36,565 nt of DNA from a virus: positions 1-36,565 of IMG/VR virus record IMGVR_UViG_3300030061_000766. One strand, given 5' to 3'. The position numbers were made by a program, and so were the translations under genes. The notes under the pieces were generated by a model. The model had not been told where the DNA came from and made no database searches. It was given only the letters and a program-made list of their open reading frames with translations. Positions 24,851 through 32,562 of the stretch are shown here, piece by piece (position 1 is the first letter of the stretch; each line of letters begins with the position of its first letter).

Positions 24851-25030
24851 GTGTATAGTGATAAGTATCAAATACGTTTACCATTTGAGGTTTTAGCAGA
24901 TATAAGGGAAATGGAAGAAAAACCAAAAGCTAAAGCTAAAGCGATAAAAAAAATACCTACACCAAAGGTAAAAAAAAGAATTAAAGAAATACTGCTAGAA
25001 GCAGATATGATTGCAAACCCTATTAATTAA
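24851..25030 (+). CDS. Small Lys-rich protein, GTG start, last gene of the virion strand
   Basis: A 59-codon frame opens with GTG at 24851, with AGGAG (24837-24841) 9 bases upstream. It encodes YSDKYQIRLPFEVLADIRE, then a run of Lys-Ala and Lys-Lys pairs, and ends in EADMIANPIN. No similar family is known to me. Its TAA lies in the TTAATTAA shared with the convergent minus-strand gene. A good ribosome site and a normal codon pattern support it. Confidence 0.65.
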   Translation: MYSDKYQIRLPFEVLADIREMEEKPKAKAKAIKKIPTPKVKKRIKEILLEADMIANPIN

Positions 25031-25052
25031 GTTTTTTCTTCTTAATAGTTTG
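25014..25052. other. AT-rich inverted repeat at the convergent junction
   Basis: CAAA-CC-CTATTAA (25014-25026) can pair with TTAATAG-TTTG (25042-25052) as an 11-bp stem with a two-base bulge and a 15-base loop. It overlaps both stop codons. Either strand could fold, so it may serve as a weak bidirectional 3' end; no strong GC stem or U-tract is present. Confidence 0.3.
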
Positions 25053-25367
25053 GTGTAGTGTAGGAATATCAGGTATTTCACTTGATACTCTTTCACTAGG
25101 ATAGCTAACATCTGTTATTGTACCACAATACTCTTCTGTTTCTTTTAGTACAAACTCAATTAAATTTCCAACATGAGTAATTAATCCTGCTATATCTTGA
25201 GTATAGTCAAAGTCTGGCATATATTCATCCATATGTGTAATAAAGTCTTTAGGATCAATCTTTGAAACCTCTACAGCAGGATTTAAAGCATTTTTAGCAT
25301 CAAGCATTAAAGAAAAAGTGAGAACAGGAGTGTATCTGTTCTCTTTTTTTTTGTCTTCATCAAACAT
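25023..25367 (-). CDS. Conserved protein of unknown function downstream of ribonucleotide reductase
   Basis: The 114-residue protein uses the ATG at 25367, inside the end of the ribonucleotide reductase gene and 7 bases behind GAGGTGG; the longer frame back to 25388 lies deeper in that gene. It begins MFDEDKKKENRYTPVLTFSL and has PKDFITHMDEYMPDFDYTQD in the middle and a Lys-rich end. It is acidic overall with no known motif. Being last in the replication operon it is probably expressed with it. Its stop lies in the TTAATTAA shared with the opposing gene. Confidence 0.65.
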   Translation of the reverse strand: MFDEDKKKENRYTPVLTFSLMLDAKNALNPAVEVSKIDPKDFITHMDEYMPDFDYTQDIAGLITHVGNLIEFVLKETEEYCGTITDVSYPSERVSSEIPDIPTLHQTIKKKKLN

Positions 25368-27276
25368 CAACCACCTCACACACATCACCTACACAACTAA
25401 ACTCTTGTGTTCCTTTTGTTCCATCCTCCTTTTCGTATTCACTCAACTTACCAAAGTCTATGGTTGCTGGCATAGAAGAAACTAGCTTATCATACTCTTC
25501 TTTATTGACAGACTCATAAGGAGCTTGAGCATATACAGCATCGGTGTGTGGGAAAAATGACACACCAGACATATAATCAAAGTTTTTATATACCCATGCC
25601 GCAACTTCTAACCATTCATGTTCTCTAACAGTAATTGTTATACTAGGTTTATGCTCACACCAATGTATTTGATACATCAACCATAGATCTAAATGTTTTA
25701 TGGGATTGAGATCATCATTAATTACAGATCCATAGGGAGCTTGTATAGGAAAAGAAAACACCGCAGTATTTTTACTTTCTATATCTCCAACAGCATCTTC
25801 ACATGGTATGCCACTATCCATCAAAAATTGTGTTAGTGGATCTTTCTTATCTCCTCTTACTCTACGAATATAATACTTACTATGCCTAGCATGAATACCA
25901 CTTGCGGCATCTACTAGCTGACTGACTGTACCCGATGGTTTTACACAAGTTATAGCTGTACTTGCAGGAATACCTAATGCTTCCGCCCATACTGTATTTG
26001 TCTCAACAGCAAGGTGTTTAAGTTCTTCTAAAACCTCTGGTAAGTTTCCTTCTGCACCATTGGTTATTTTGTTATCCATTATACCTGTAAGACTAACACC
26101 AAGTAATCTTTCTTCTTCTGTAGTCTTTTGCCATATTTTACGCAAGTATTTAAAGTTTGTTAAAGTAGATTGATATGTTCCTAGTATTGTTGCAAGCCTA
26201 ACTTTTTCTTTTAAAGTTTCTAGTGTATCTGTTTTCTTAACAACAACCTCTGTTAAATTACAGAATTGATTAGGTCTAAGAATAATTTCACAACAAGGAT
26301 TTGTACCAAAGTCAAAGTCTGGATTTCTTCTTCCATTTGCCGCTACTTGTTTTTTAACTGCGGCACGACTAAACATACCTCTTTCACCAGATCTACTTTC
26401 ATAGAGAGATGTCCACTCTTTCATAAATATACCCATCTCTGGTCTATCTTTATAAACAGCAGAATTATTAGCATAAGATCTATAGCTATGATGGTTCCAC
26501 CAATCACCTGATTTAGCACCTCGCAATAAATCATCACTAAGATTACTAAGAGAAATGAGTGCAGATCTGCGAACACCACCTACTACTACTACTTGTGCCG
26601 TTTTACACACTAAATCATGGCACTCTATACTACTCAATCGCCTACCTGCACTCTTTCTGAACAGATTAACCGCAAATCTGAACAGATCCTCTAATGGGTC
26701 AGGACCACTTGCCCTTCCACCAAAAGTCCTAAGTCTAGCTCCAGCTGGTCTTACTTGGCTTGTGTCCCAAGTAGGAACTTGACCAGAATACAATAAAGAT
26801 ATTAGTTCTTTAAATGCTCTAGCCCAACCAGACTTACTATCTTTTACAACTATAACTGTACTGCTGTCTTCAAAGTGTTCTTCTACTATTGGTAATTGTA
26901 GCACACTTTCTCTTTCTACAGAGAAACCTACACCTGTACCATTCATTAAAACATAAAGTATTTCGTCAAATGCTCTTGGGCTATCTATAGCAACATAACT
27001 ACAGTTATAAGCGGCAACATTACATTTTTCTACAGCCTTGCCTGATGTCATTAGTAGACGCATAGAAGGCATGATCTCAAGATTAAGAATAGCAGTCTTT
27101 AATTTTTTTACTGTGTTATCATCAAAAACATTACCACTTTTTTCTGTGGATTTCATGTAGTCAAAGTAACGACCTACAGTTTCTTCCCATGTTTCTCTGC
27201 GGTTTTCATCATCTAGCCACCTTGAATAGCGTGATGTGTGTATGTATTCTTGATATGCGGTTGGTAATTTGTACAT
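25360..27276 (-). CDS. nrdJ: Class II (adenosylcobalamin-dependent) ribonucleoside-triphosphate reductase
   Basis: This 638-residue monomeric-type reductase makes dNTPs from NTPs with a cobalamin radical. Motifs: YNCSYV (C92, redox Cys), GTNPCCEI (N326, C328 as thiyl-radical Cys, E330), QFCNLTEV (C339, second redox Cys 11 residues after C328, the spacing of C408 and C419 in the Lactobacillus enzyme), CVKPSGTVSQLVDAASGIH, and a C-terminal CX4C (C628, C633) for re-reduction by thioredoxin. It is shorter than the 739-residue Lactobacillus enzyme. TAATG couples it to the MazG-like gene. It makes the phage dependent on cobalamin in the host. Confidence 0.93.
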   Translation of the reverse strand: MYKLPTAYQEYIHTSRYSRWLDDENRRETWEETVGRYFDYMKSTEKSGNVFDDNTVKKLKTAILNLEIMPSMRLLMTSGKAVEKCNVAAYNCSYVAIDSPRAFDEILYVLMNGTGVGFSVERESVLQLPIVEEHFEDSSTVIVVKDSKSGWARAFKELISLLYSGQVPTWDTSQVRPAGARLRTFGGRASGPDPLEDLFRFAVNLFRKSAGRRLSSIECHDLVCKTAQVVVVGGVRRSALISLSNLSDDLLRGAKSGDWWNHHSYRSYANNSAVYKDRPEMGIFMKEWTSLYESRSGERGMFSRAAVKKQVAANGRRNPDFDFGTNPCCEIILRPNQFCNLTEVVVKKTDTLETLKEKVRLATILGTYQSTLTNFKYLRKIWQKTTEEERLLGVSLTGIMDNKITNGAEGNLPEVLEELKHLAVETNTVWAEALGIPASTAITCVKPSGTVSQLVDAASGIHARHSKYYIRRVRGDKKDPLTQFLMDSGIPCEDAVGDIESKNTAVFSFPIQAPYGSVINDDLNPIKHLDLWLMYQIHWCEHKPSITITVREHEWLEVAAWVYKNFDYMSGVSFFPHTDAVYAQAPYESVNKEEYDKLVSSMPATIDFGKLSEYEKEDGTKGTQEFSCVGDVCEVVDV

Positions 27277-27671
27277 TAGACTCCCCTTAAATCTGCTTGT
27301 TTATAGCGGTTTGATTTCATTATTTTTCCGTCTTCTCGATAGACAGGCTTTCCATTTTCGTCAAGTTTTGACATATTTGATTGGTGTATTCTATTAAATA
27401 TAACTTGCATATCCCAACCAAAATCTACAAATAAACCTGTTAAAACATATAATAAGTCTGCTGCTTCCTTTTTAATTTTTGTTTCATCTTCCTCTGTCAT
27501 AGCTTCCATTAATTCACTATACTCTTCTTCAATTAAAGTTCTGCGAAGCTCAAACATTTCTCTAGCTTCTAAAACAATTTTAGTTTGAGAAAAATCTACA
27601 TCTGTAAATCTTCCAAATGCTTTTTGAAACTCTGTTACAGCATCTTGCATGGTTCTGTATTTAGCCATCAT
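27276..27671 (-). CDS. MazG-like/HisE-type nucleotide pyrophosphohydrolase
   Basis: The 131-residue protein has the all-alpha NTP-PPase motifs EExxE (E49, E50, E53 in LIEEEYSEL) and ExxD (E69, D72 in KEAADLLYVL), with the C-terminal SNMSKLDENGKPVYREDGK segment typical of phage MazG-like proteins. Such enzymes cleave NTPs or dNTPs to the monophosphate and pyrophosphate with Mg. The role in phage may be nucleotide-pool control or interference with ppGpp signalling. The ATG at 27671 overlaps the previous stop (ATGATG). Confidence 0.9.
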   Translation of the reverse strand: MMAKYRTMQDAVTEFQKAFGRFTDVDFSQTKIVLEAREMFELRRTLIEEEYSELMEAMTEEDETKIKKEAADLLYVLTGLFVDFGWDMQVIFNRIHQSNMSKLDENGKPVYREDGKIMKSNRYKQADLRGV

Positions 27672-28006
27672 GGTAAATTCTTTTCTAAATTTATATACGC
27701 ATCGTGTTTTGTTCTTATGTCTTTAAGTTTTTTTATATACCACTCTGCTTTTGCTAAGTCTTCTAAAGGTTTTTCTTTATGTTCATATCTACTGATGTAT
27801 TTTATAATACAACCTTTTAGATAGCCCATAAACTCATCTAATGGCAATAAGTTTTGCATGATGTCTATAGTTTCCATACCACCTTTTTGATAATGAGGAG
27901 GATTGTTTACACTATCATTGGCAGATTTTTTTTGGTTTTCTTCCCATGCTTTTAATTGTTTTTGCCCTATTGGGCTACTCCACCTTGCATCAATCTTCTT
28001 CGGCAT
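27668..28006 (-). CDS. DUF3310 protein, T7 gp1.7-like
   Basis: This 112-residue protein has the DUF3310 domain at residues 35-96: NPPHYQKGGMETIDIMQ, EFMGYLKGCIIKYISRY, then DLAKAEWYIKKL. The family includes T7 gp1.7, a nucleotide kinase for dGMP and dTMP that lacks a P-loop. The domain here is alone, with a Lys/Gln-rich N-terminal extension. Placed between endonuclease I and MazG-like genes, it probably acts in nucleotide supply; the kinase activity itself is not testable from the sequence. Confidence 0.85.
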   Translation of the reverse strand: MPKKIDARWSSPIGQKQLKAWEENQKKSANDSVNNPPHYQKGGMETIDIMQNLLPLDEFMGYLKGCIIKYISRYEHKEKPLEDLAKAEWYIKKLKDIRTKHDAYINLEKNLP

Positions 28007-28427
28007 CTTCTTTACACTCCTTTATCAGCCATGTTTCATCAATAATTCTGTTGCTGTATTTAAAATCATTTCGTATACACCATTGAGCATACGTTGTTTT
28101 TCCGCTTTTTGTTAGTTTGTTATTTGCATTTGAGAATACAAAACGGACATCAATATTAGGATGTTGTTTTCTAAATGTCAAGTGTTTTGTTCGATCTTCT
28201 GACGTAAAAAAACCTTTTGTTTCTATATAAATTTGTTGTTCTGGTAAATAAAAATCTGGTGTATATGTTGTAGTCTTTGGTTGATACTCATAGCTATCTG
28301 GTTCGTAATCAAAATCTACTTTTCTTCTAATTAAATCTGATGCAAAATCTACTTCAAAATTACTTCTGTACTTTGTTCCGGCTACACGCCTACTCATTCT
28401 AGTCCGTCTTGACATATTGTGGCTCAT
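27990..28427 (-). CDS. Endonuclease I, T7 gp3-like Holliday-junction resolvase
   Basis: The 145-residue protein has the catalytic residues of T7 endonuclease I: E25 in YRSNFEVDF, D58 in YTPDFYLP, and E69 and K71 in YIETKGFF, followed by HLTFRKQHPNIDVRFVF and TTYAQWC. It cuts branched DNA and helps break host DNA and resolve replication intermediates. The frame opens at 28427 inside the upstream gene; an ATG at 28397, right at the upstream stop (TAGAATG), gives a length closer to T7 gp3 at the N-terminus and may be the true start. Confidence 0.9.
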   Translation of the reverse strand: MSHNMSRRTRMSRRVAGTKYRSNFEVDFASDLIRRKVDFDYEPDSYEYQPKTTTYTPDFYLPEQQIYIETKGFFTSEDRTKHLTFRKQHPNIDVRFVFSNANNKLTKSGKTTYAQWCIRNDFKYSNRIIDETWLIKECKEDAEED

Positions 28428-28803
28428 ACTTTTCTACTAAATAACTAATCGTATTCTTAATAAACTTTAATGTTCTAGGTGCATTATCCGCCATTATACT
28501 ATTTTCCTCTTCTTGTAAAAATTGACTTTCCAAAAACACAATAGCTCTGCGATCCAAGTATTTTACTACTTTATCTACATCTCTACCAAATTTAGTTGTA
28601 TTCTCTCGATAATTACTATCTGTCCATTGAGCTTCTACACTAGAAGAGGGAGCCTTGCTAATTGTTAATGGCAAACAGTTTTGAGCTTCTCTCATGTACA
28701 CCTTTCCACCTTCTTTTTTTTCACTCTCAGTATAGATAAAAAAACATCGAGGATTACCTATAACATCTTCTTTTTTTATACCATGATACAATATGAGCGG
28801 CAC
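28399..28803 (-). CDS. Conserved hypothetical protein of the replication operon
   Basis: This 134-residue protein uses a GTG start in a TAGTG overlap with the exonuclease stop, with GGAG 8 bases upstream. It has LYHGIKKEDVIGNPRCFFIY, then SSVEAQWTDSNYRENTTKFG, RDVDKVVKYL and a helical C-terminus. The polar, mixed alpha/beta pattern suggests a globular protein, and the YREN and KFGRDVDKVV motifs look conserved. I know no function. It lies between two nucleases in a tight operon, so a DNA-processing accessory role is possible. Confidence 0.7.
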   Translation of the reverse strand: MPLILYHGIKKEDVIGNPRCFFIYTESEKKEGGKVYMREAQNCLPLTISKAPSSSVEAQWTDSNYRENTTKFGRDVDKVVKYLDRRAIVFLESQFLQEEENSIMADNAPRTLKFIKNTISYLVEKYEPQYVKTD

Positions 28804-29669
28804 TACATTTGCTCCTTATTTAATTGTGAATACCACACCATAGGAGGATTTTTTGCTTCTGATGCAACCTTGTGATGTAGTTTTGAGTTAGACCAACAAT
28901 GACTTTTAAAATTACAAAAACTACAAGTAGTATTTAATAATCTATTTCCTGTTGACTTTCCTCTAAATCTTTCTGGAACATCTTCTAACTTTTGTAATGG
29001 AATACTTTTATCTTGTAAGGCATTTATATTATATGAAGCTATAGCCAATGCAGATGCACGCTCATCATCTTGTATGTTAGGGGCAGGACATATTTGTATC
29101 TCTCCAGAAGATTTATTAATTACTATCCAACCACCAAAAGGTTTATTATCTGCTTCTGCGTATAAATATCCTTGCACTACATAACCAAAAGGATCGTTGT
29201 CTTTTACACGACTATAACTTGTAAATTTACTAGTATAAGCATAGGGGCTTGCGGTTTTAATATCCCAAACCTTACCATCAATAATTATATCAAGTGTACC
29301 TTTTAATTGTACGCCTTCTATTTCTAAAGTTACAGGCTTTTGATAATCTTCTACATTAACACCAGCTTCTTTCATTTCTATGTAAAGCAAAACTTCAAGC
29401 AGATCTCCAAATAAAAATCTGTTTATTGCATTGTATTCCATAGTTGTTTCTGTTTTTACATTATCTCTTTCTAGCTGTTGTTGGCACAAGGGTTTACCTA
29501 GTCCAGACATACGCATAGACCAATCTCTTTTCTTATCACCAAATTGTTTTTCTAGAGCTTTTCCACATTCTTCTTTAAAAAATAAAAGTAAATCGGGAGA
29601 GATTTTTTTCTCCCCCGAAATTACTTGTTGTAAATAAAGTTGTAAATACTCCTTAATGAGATTATTCAT
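28803..29669 (-). CDS. PD-(D/E)XK exonuclease with Fe-S cluster, Cas4/RecB-type
   Basis: The 288-residue nuclease has the core at residues 124-140: GTLDIIIDGKVWDIKTAS with D127, D136 and K138, and Q166 in VVQGYLY. Four Cys are placed as in Cas4/AddB-like nucleases: C62 (PLCQQQ) before the core and C249, C252, C258 (CSFCNFKSHC) after it, the layout of a [4Fe-4S] cluster that locks the fold. It probably degrades or resects DNA during replication and recombination, in place of T7 gp6. It starts within the last codons of the SSB-like gene. Confidence 0.88.
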   Translation of the reverse strand: MNNLIKEYLQLYLQQVISGEKKISPDLLLFFKEECGKALEKQFGDKKRDWSMRMSGLGKPLCQQQLERDNVKTETTMEYNAINRFLFGDLLEVLLYIEMKEAGVNVEDYQKPVTLEIEGVQLKGTLDIIIDGKVWDIKTASPYAYTSKFTSYSRVKDNDPFGYVVQGYLYAEADNKPFGGWIVINKSSGEIQICPAPNIQDDERASALAIASYNINALQDKSIPLQKLEDVPERFRGKSTGNRLLNTTCSFCNFKSHCWSNSKLHHKVASEAKNPPMVWYSQLNKEQM

Positions 29670-30492
29670 CTAGTGAGTCAACTATCTCCACATCTTCAAA
29701 GTCCTTGCGAGACTCCTTATATTTTTCTTCTATGTCAGAATTATGAAGATTAACTATATCCATAAAACTTTCAAGTAGTGGTACATCTCCTTTCGGAACA
29801 AATTCAACACTATCCTTAACTTCAATGTTGGCTTTGTAAAAAATGTTGCCACCATACTTCTGTTTAGATGTGGTTAAAAGTGCTCTTGTATTAAACAGCA
29901 ACTTACCTTGTTTTTCTAAGGTTTTAATCCAATCGCTGACAGGCATGAAGTTACTACCCTTTGCGTACCAAGCATGAGGTACCGCTTCTGCATTGCCAGA
30001 CAAAGCTACTGTTCCATATATAATTTGAGAACACTTTATACCTGCTTGGAGTGTCCTTGCAGGGTCATCTGGAGCAAGAAGATCTAACTCTTTTCGATCT
30101 ATCTTACCACATTTCAGTCCACCTGTAGTATCAAAAAACTTATCTCCAAATGATGACGCTTGGATTGTCATAGACGAATAATTTTGTTGTCCTTGATCCC
30201 AAACACTATACATATATCTTCTTAAAAAAGGTCGAAAGATAACAGTATCGCTGTGAACTGTTTCACCATTTGCATCTCTTACACGCCACTTTCCACGAGG
30301 AAGACTATTGCCGTCATCATCTTCGGTATTGTGCTCAATCGAAAGTCTAGGTAAATACGCCTTAGTGCTTTCGCTTGATGTAGACGACAGATCCTTTTGA
30401 CCTAACATTGCCATCAGAGTATCTGTGTCCATCTCTTTTGCGGTAACCAAATCTTTTATACTTGGTGTCTCCGCTACTGCTACGTCTGTCAT
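29662..30492 (-). CDS. Putative single-stranded-DNA-binding protein
   Basis: This 276-residue protein has a flexible acidic N-terminal region (with SSTSSESTK), a beta-rich core (KWRVRDANGETVHSD, FRPFLRRYMYSVWDQG, QIIYGTVALSG) and a very acidic C-terminus (DFEDVEIVDSLDE). An acidic tail for partner binding is typical of SSB-type proteins, and the place between polymerase and exonuclease fits. AAGGAG lies before the ATG. The fold cannot be assigned by eye, so the function is inferred. Confidence 0.6.
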   Translation of the reverse strand: MTDVAVAETPSIKDLVTAKEMDTDTLMAMLGQKDLSSTSSESTKAYLPRLSIEHNTEDDDGNSLPRGKWRVRDANGETVHSDTVIFRPFLRRYMYSVWDQGQQNYSSMTIQASSFGDKFFDTTGGLKCGKIDRKELDLLAPDDPARTLQAGIKCSQIIYGTVALSGNAEAVPHAWYAKGSNFMPVSDWIKTLEKQGKLLFNTRALLTTSKQKYGGNIFYKANIEVKDSVEFVPKGDVPLLESFMDIVNLHNSDIEEKYKESRKDFEDVEIVDSLDE

Positions 30493-30493
30493 G

Positions 30494-32032
30494 TTATTGC
30501 AACTCCTTTGTGCTGACAGTTTCTAAATTAGACCAATCGTTACCGATTTTTAATTCGATCCCGATTGGCATATTGTATTCAACACCATACCTTCTTTGAC
30601 ATTCCTTTCGTATGCCTAGCATGGCTTCTTCTAGTAAATGTATCGCTATTTCCTCTTCTTGAGGGTGTACATCCAAGACTATACTATCATGGACTGTATT
30701 ACAAATCAAGCTCTTTATTTGCTTTTCTTTTATTTTATTATGTAGTGATATTAATGCAACAGGTAGTAGATCTGCGGTTGCAAACCCTTGTACCGGATAG
30801 TTTTTTATTTGTGTAGCATTAGAATACCCACCATTTGCATAACTTTTTACGTTTGGAAACTGATACTCCCTGCCTGATGGTAGGGTTATTTTTTTGCGTA
30901 CAAGAGCCTCACGACCTAATCTTTGATGCCATTCTTCTATACCTTTATACTTCTCAAGAAATGCTTCATAGTATCTTACTTCACTTGTAGTTCCTGTCTT
31001 GCCGCCATATAGAGGTTTAAAAGTGTGAGCTTTTGCTTCTTGTCGGCTAACACCAATGATGCTTGCAGTATATGAGTGAACATCAACCTCATCTTTAACA
31101 TCTTGTAAGACTTGTTTATCTCCTGCAAGAAACCCTGCTACTCTAAATTCTAATTGGCTATAATCTCCTTCAAGTATCTTGCCACCTTCAAATCGACTAA
31201 CAATAGCTTCTCTAACAGGAAACGTAGTGCTTCTAGGCATATTCTGAAAGTTAGGATTGCGAGAGGATAATCTTCCGGTAGCTGTTACACATTGCATAAA
31301 CTGTGGGTGTATAAATCCATCCTTGCCTGTGTTACTTTTTATACTATCTATAAAAGTATTAAGGTAAGTAGACAAAGCATTATATCTCATATACTTCTGT
31401 AAAAACTGTCTTTCTTTTCCATGCACCTGTAACATCTTTTCTTTGATTGTAGTTATATCTGTTTTAAATCCATGTACAGAAAGATCTTTTTCGTTTAGAG
31501 GATTAAGACCAAGACCCGCTCTTTCTTTGGTGTTTACATAAACAACACCTCTACCAAAACACATCTTACATTTACGGGGCATACCATAGGTGCCATCTTT
31601 TTTCATAAAATCAACTGTACCTCTTCCTCTACAGGCTCTACAAGTTTTCTTGTAAGTTTTTAAAAAAGCTCCAATCTTATACTGATACTTACTTCTAAAT
31701 ATACTTGGTGTAGATACTCTAACAAATTTCTTTTTTCTCTTTCCATCTTTAACAACTGTACCTAAATCAAAAAATTCTTTCCATTCTTTTTTATCTCTTA
31801 CAACTTTAGAATAAAATAACTTTGATCTATCTTCTGCTGATGCCAAATTGATTGGTGTATCTCCACACAACTCTTTAATCATGGTATTTAATTCATGTTC
31901 TATCTCTGTGTGTTCATCTCTAAAATCTTTTTCAATCTCAAGAAGTTTAGGAACATCAACCTTGATACCATCATTTTCTATATCACATAATGTTCTGCAA
32001 ACATCCATGTGTAGTTTAACTGTAGCTTTCAT
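30494..32032 (-). CDS. Family A DNA polymerase, polymerase domain with N-terminal DnaJ-type zinc module
   Basis: This 512-residue product is the palm/fingers/thumb part. It has motif A (GDYSQLEFR, D290), motif B (R330, K334, F338, Y342 in RQEAKAHTFKPLYGG), motif C (VHDS, D449) and ATGRLSSRNPNFQNMPR. At 131-158 lie two CxxCxGxG repeats (C131, C134, C155, C158), a half of the DnaJ zinc region, as reported for phage HMO-2011 polymerase. The residue at the E. coli 762 position is Phe. The 3'-5' exonuclease domain is absent and encoded by the gene before, in an ATGA overlap. Glu after the motif C Asp is replaced by Ser. Confidence 0.93.
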   Translation of the reverse strand: MKATVKLHMDVCRTLCDIENDGIKVDVPKLLEIEKDFRDEHTEIEHELNTMIKELCGDTPINLASAEDRSKLFYSKVVRDKKEWKEFFDLGTVVKDGKRKKKFVRVSTPSIFRSKYQYKIGAFLKTYKKTCRACRGRGTVDFMKKDGTYGMPRKCKMCFGRGVVYVNTKERAGLGLNPLNEKDLSVHGFKTDITTIKEKMLQVHGKERQFLQKYMRYNALSTYLNTFIDSIKSNTGKDGFIHPQFMQCVTATGRLSSRNPNFQNMPRSTTFPVREAIVSRFEGGKILEGDYSQLEFRVAGFLAGDKQVLQDVKDEVDVHSYTASIIGVSRQEAKAHTFKPLYGGKTGTTSEVRYYEAFLEKYKGIEEWHQRLGREALVRKKITLPSGREYQFPNVKSYANGGYSNATQIKNYPVQGFATADLLPVALISLHNKIKEKQIKSLICNTVHDSIVLDVHPQEEEIAIHLLEEAMLGIRKECQRRYGVEYNMPIGIELKIGNDWSNLETVSTKELQ

Positions 32033-32562
32033 TGTCTAGACCATTCTTGTAAGGAAATATTTAAAATATCAGCCTGTGCAAATGCTAACTCATAAGCTGA
32101 CTTTACATCTTGTACACCATACTCTGTAAGTTTATCATAAGGTATTTCATCTACACCTTTTCCAGCTTTTATAAACTCTTCAAAGATGTGAGATTTTTTC
32201 TCAGAAACATTGCGTCTTTTACATGAAGCACTAAGAGTTAATTCTCTATTTAATCCTCTAGCTAATAAATACTCAACGCCCATTGTGTCCCAAACTTCTC
32301 CGCCATACTGAAAACCACAAGCTAGTAACCATTGTAAATCATATTTTATATTGTGTCCAATCAATAAAGTTGTTCGGTTTAAAATATCTTGTAAGATGTC
32401 TATATTATTTTCTGTAGGCGGCTCTTCTGCATGATAGAAACATAAATAATTTTGTTCTCCACCATTTGTAAGAAAGCCAACCGACACCAATATATTATTT
32501 CCATTGTACGGCATACTGTTACCTTTAGTAAAAGTATTTTCTATATCAAGACAAGTAATCAT
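32029..32562 (-). CDS. Stand-alone 3'-5' proofreading exonuclease (DnaQ/Pol I type)
   Basis: The 177-residue protein has the DEDDy motifs: D6 and E8 (CLDIENT), N71 and D75 (GHNIKYDLQWL), D92 (WDTMG) and Y148-x3-D152 (EYGVQDVKSAYE). This matches the exonuclease half of family A polymerases and ends where the fused proteins pass into the polymerase part. Start overlaps the helicase stop (ATGA) and its stop overlaps the polymerase start (ATGA). It should proofread with the separately encoded polymerase. Confidence 0.9.
   Translation of the reverse strand: MITCLDIENTFTKGNSMPYNGNNILVSVGFLTNGGEQNYLCFYHAEEPPTENNIDILQDILNRTTLLIGHNIKYDLQWLLACGFQYGGEVWDTMGVEYLLARGLNRELTLSASCKRRNVSEKKSHIFEEFIKAGKGVDEIPYDKLTEYGVQDVKSAYELAFAQADILNISLQEWSRQ

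Noticed and set aside
25023-25030. Strong bidirectional terminator at the convergent junction
   Set aside because: Only an AT-rich stem with a bulge and a large loop is present, so it is listed as a low-confidence inverted repeat and not as a terminator.
32029-32032. Exonuclease/polymerase junction as a plain sequencing frameshift
   Set aside because: Kept only as an alternative: the stop and start overlap as ATGA, the same coupling used by other genes of this operon, which a random indel would rarely create.
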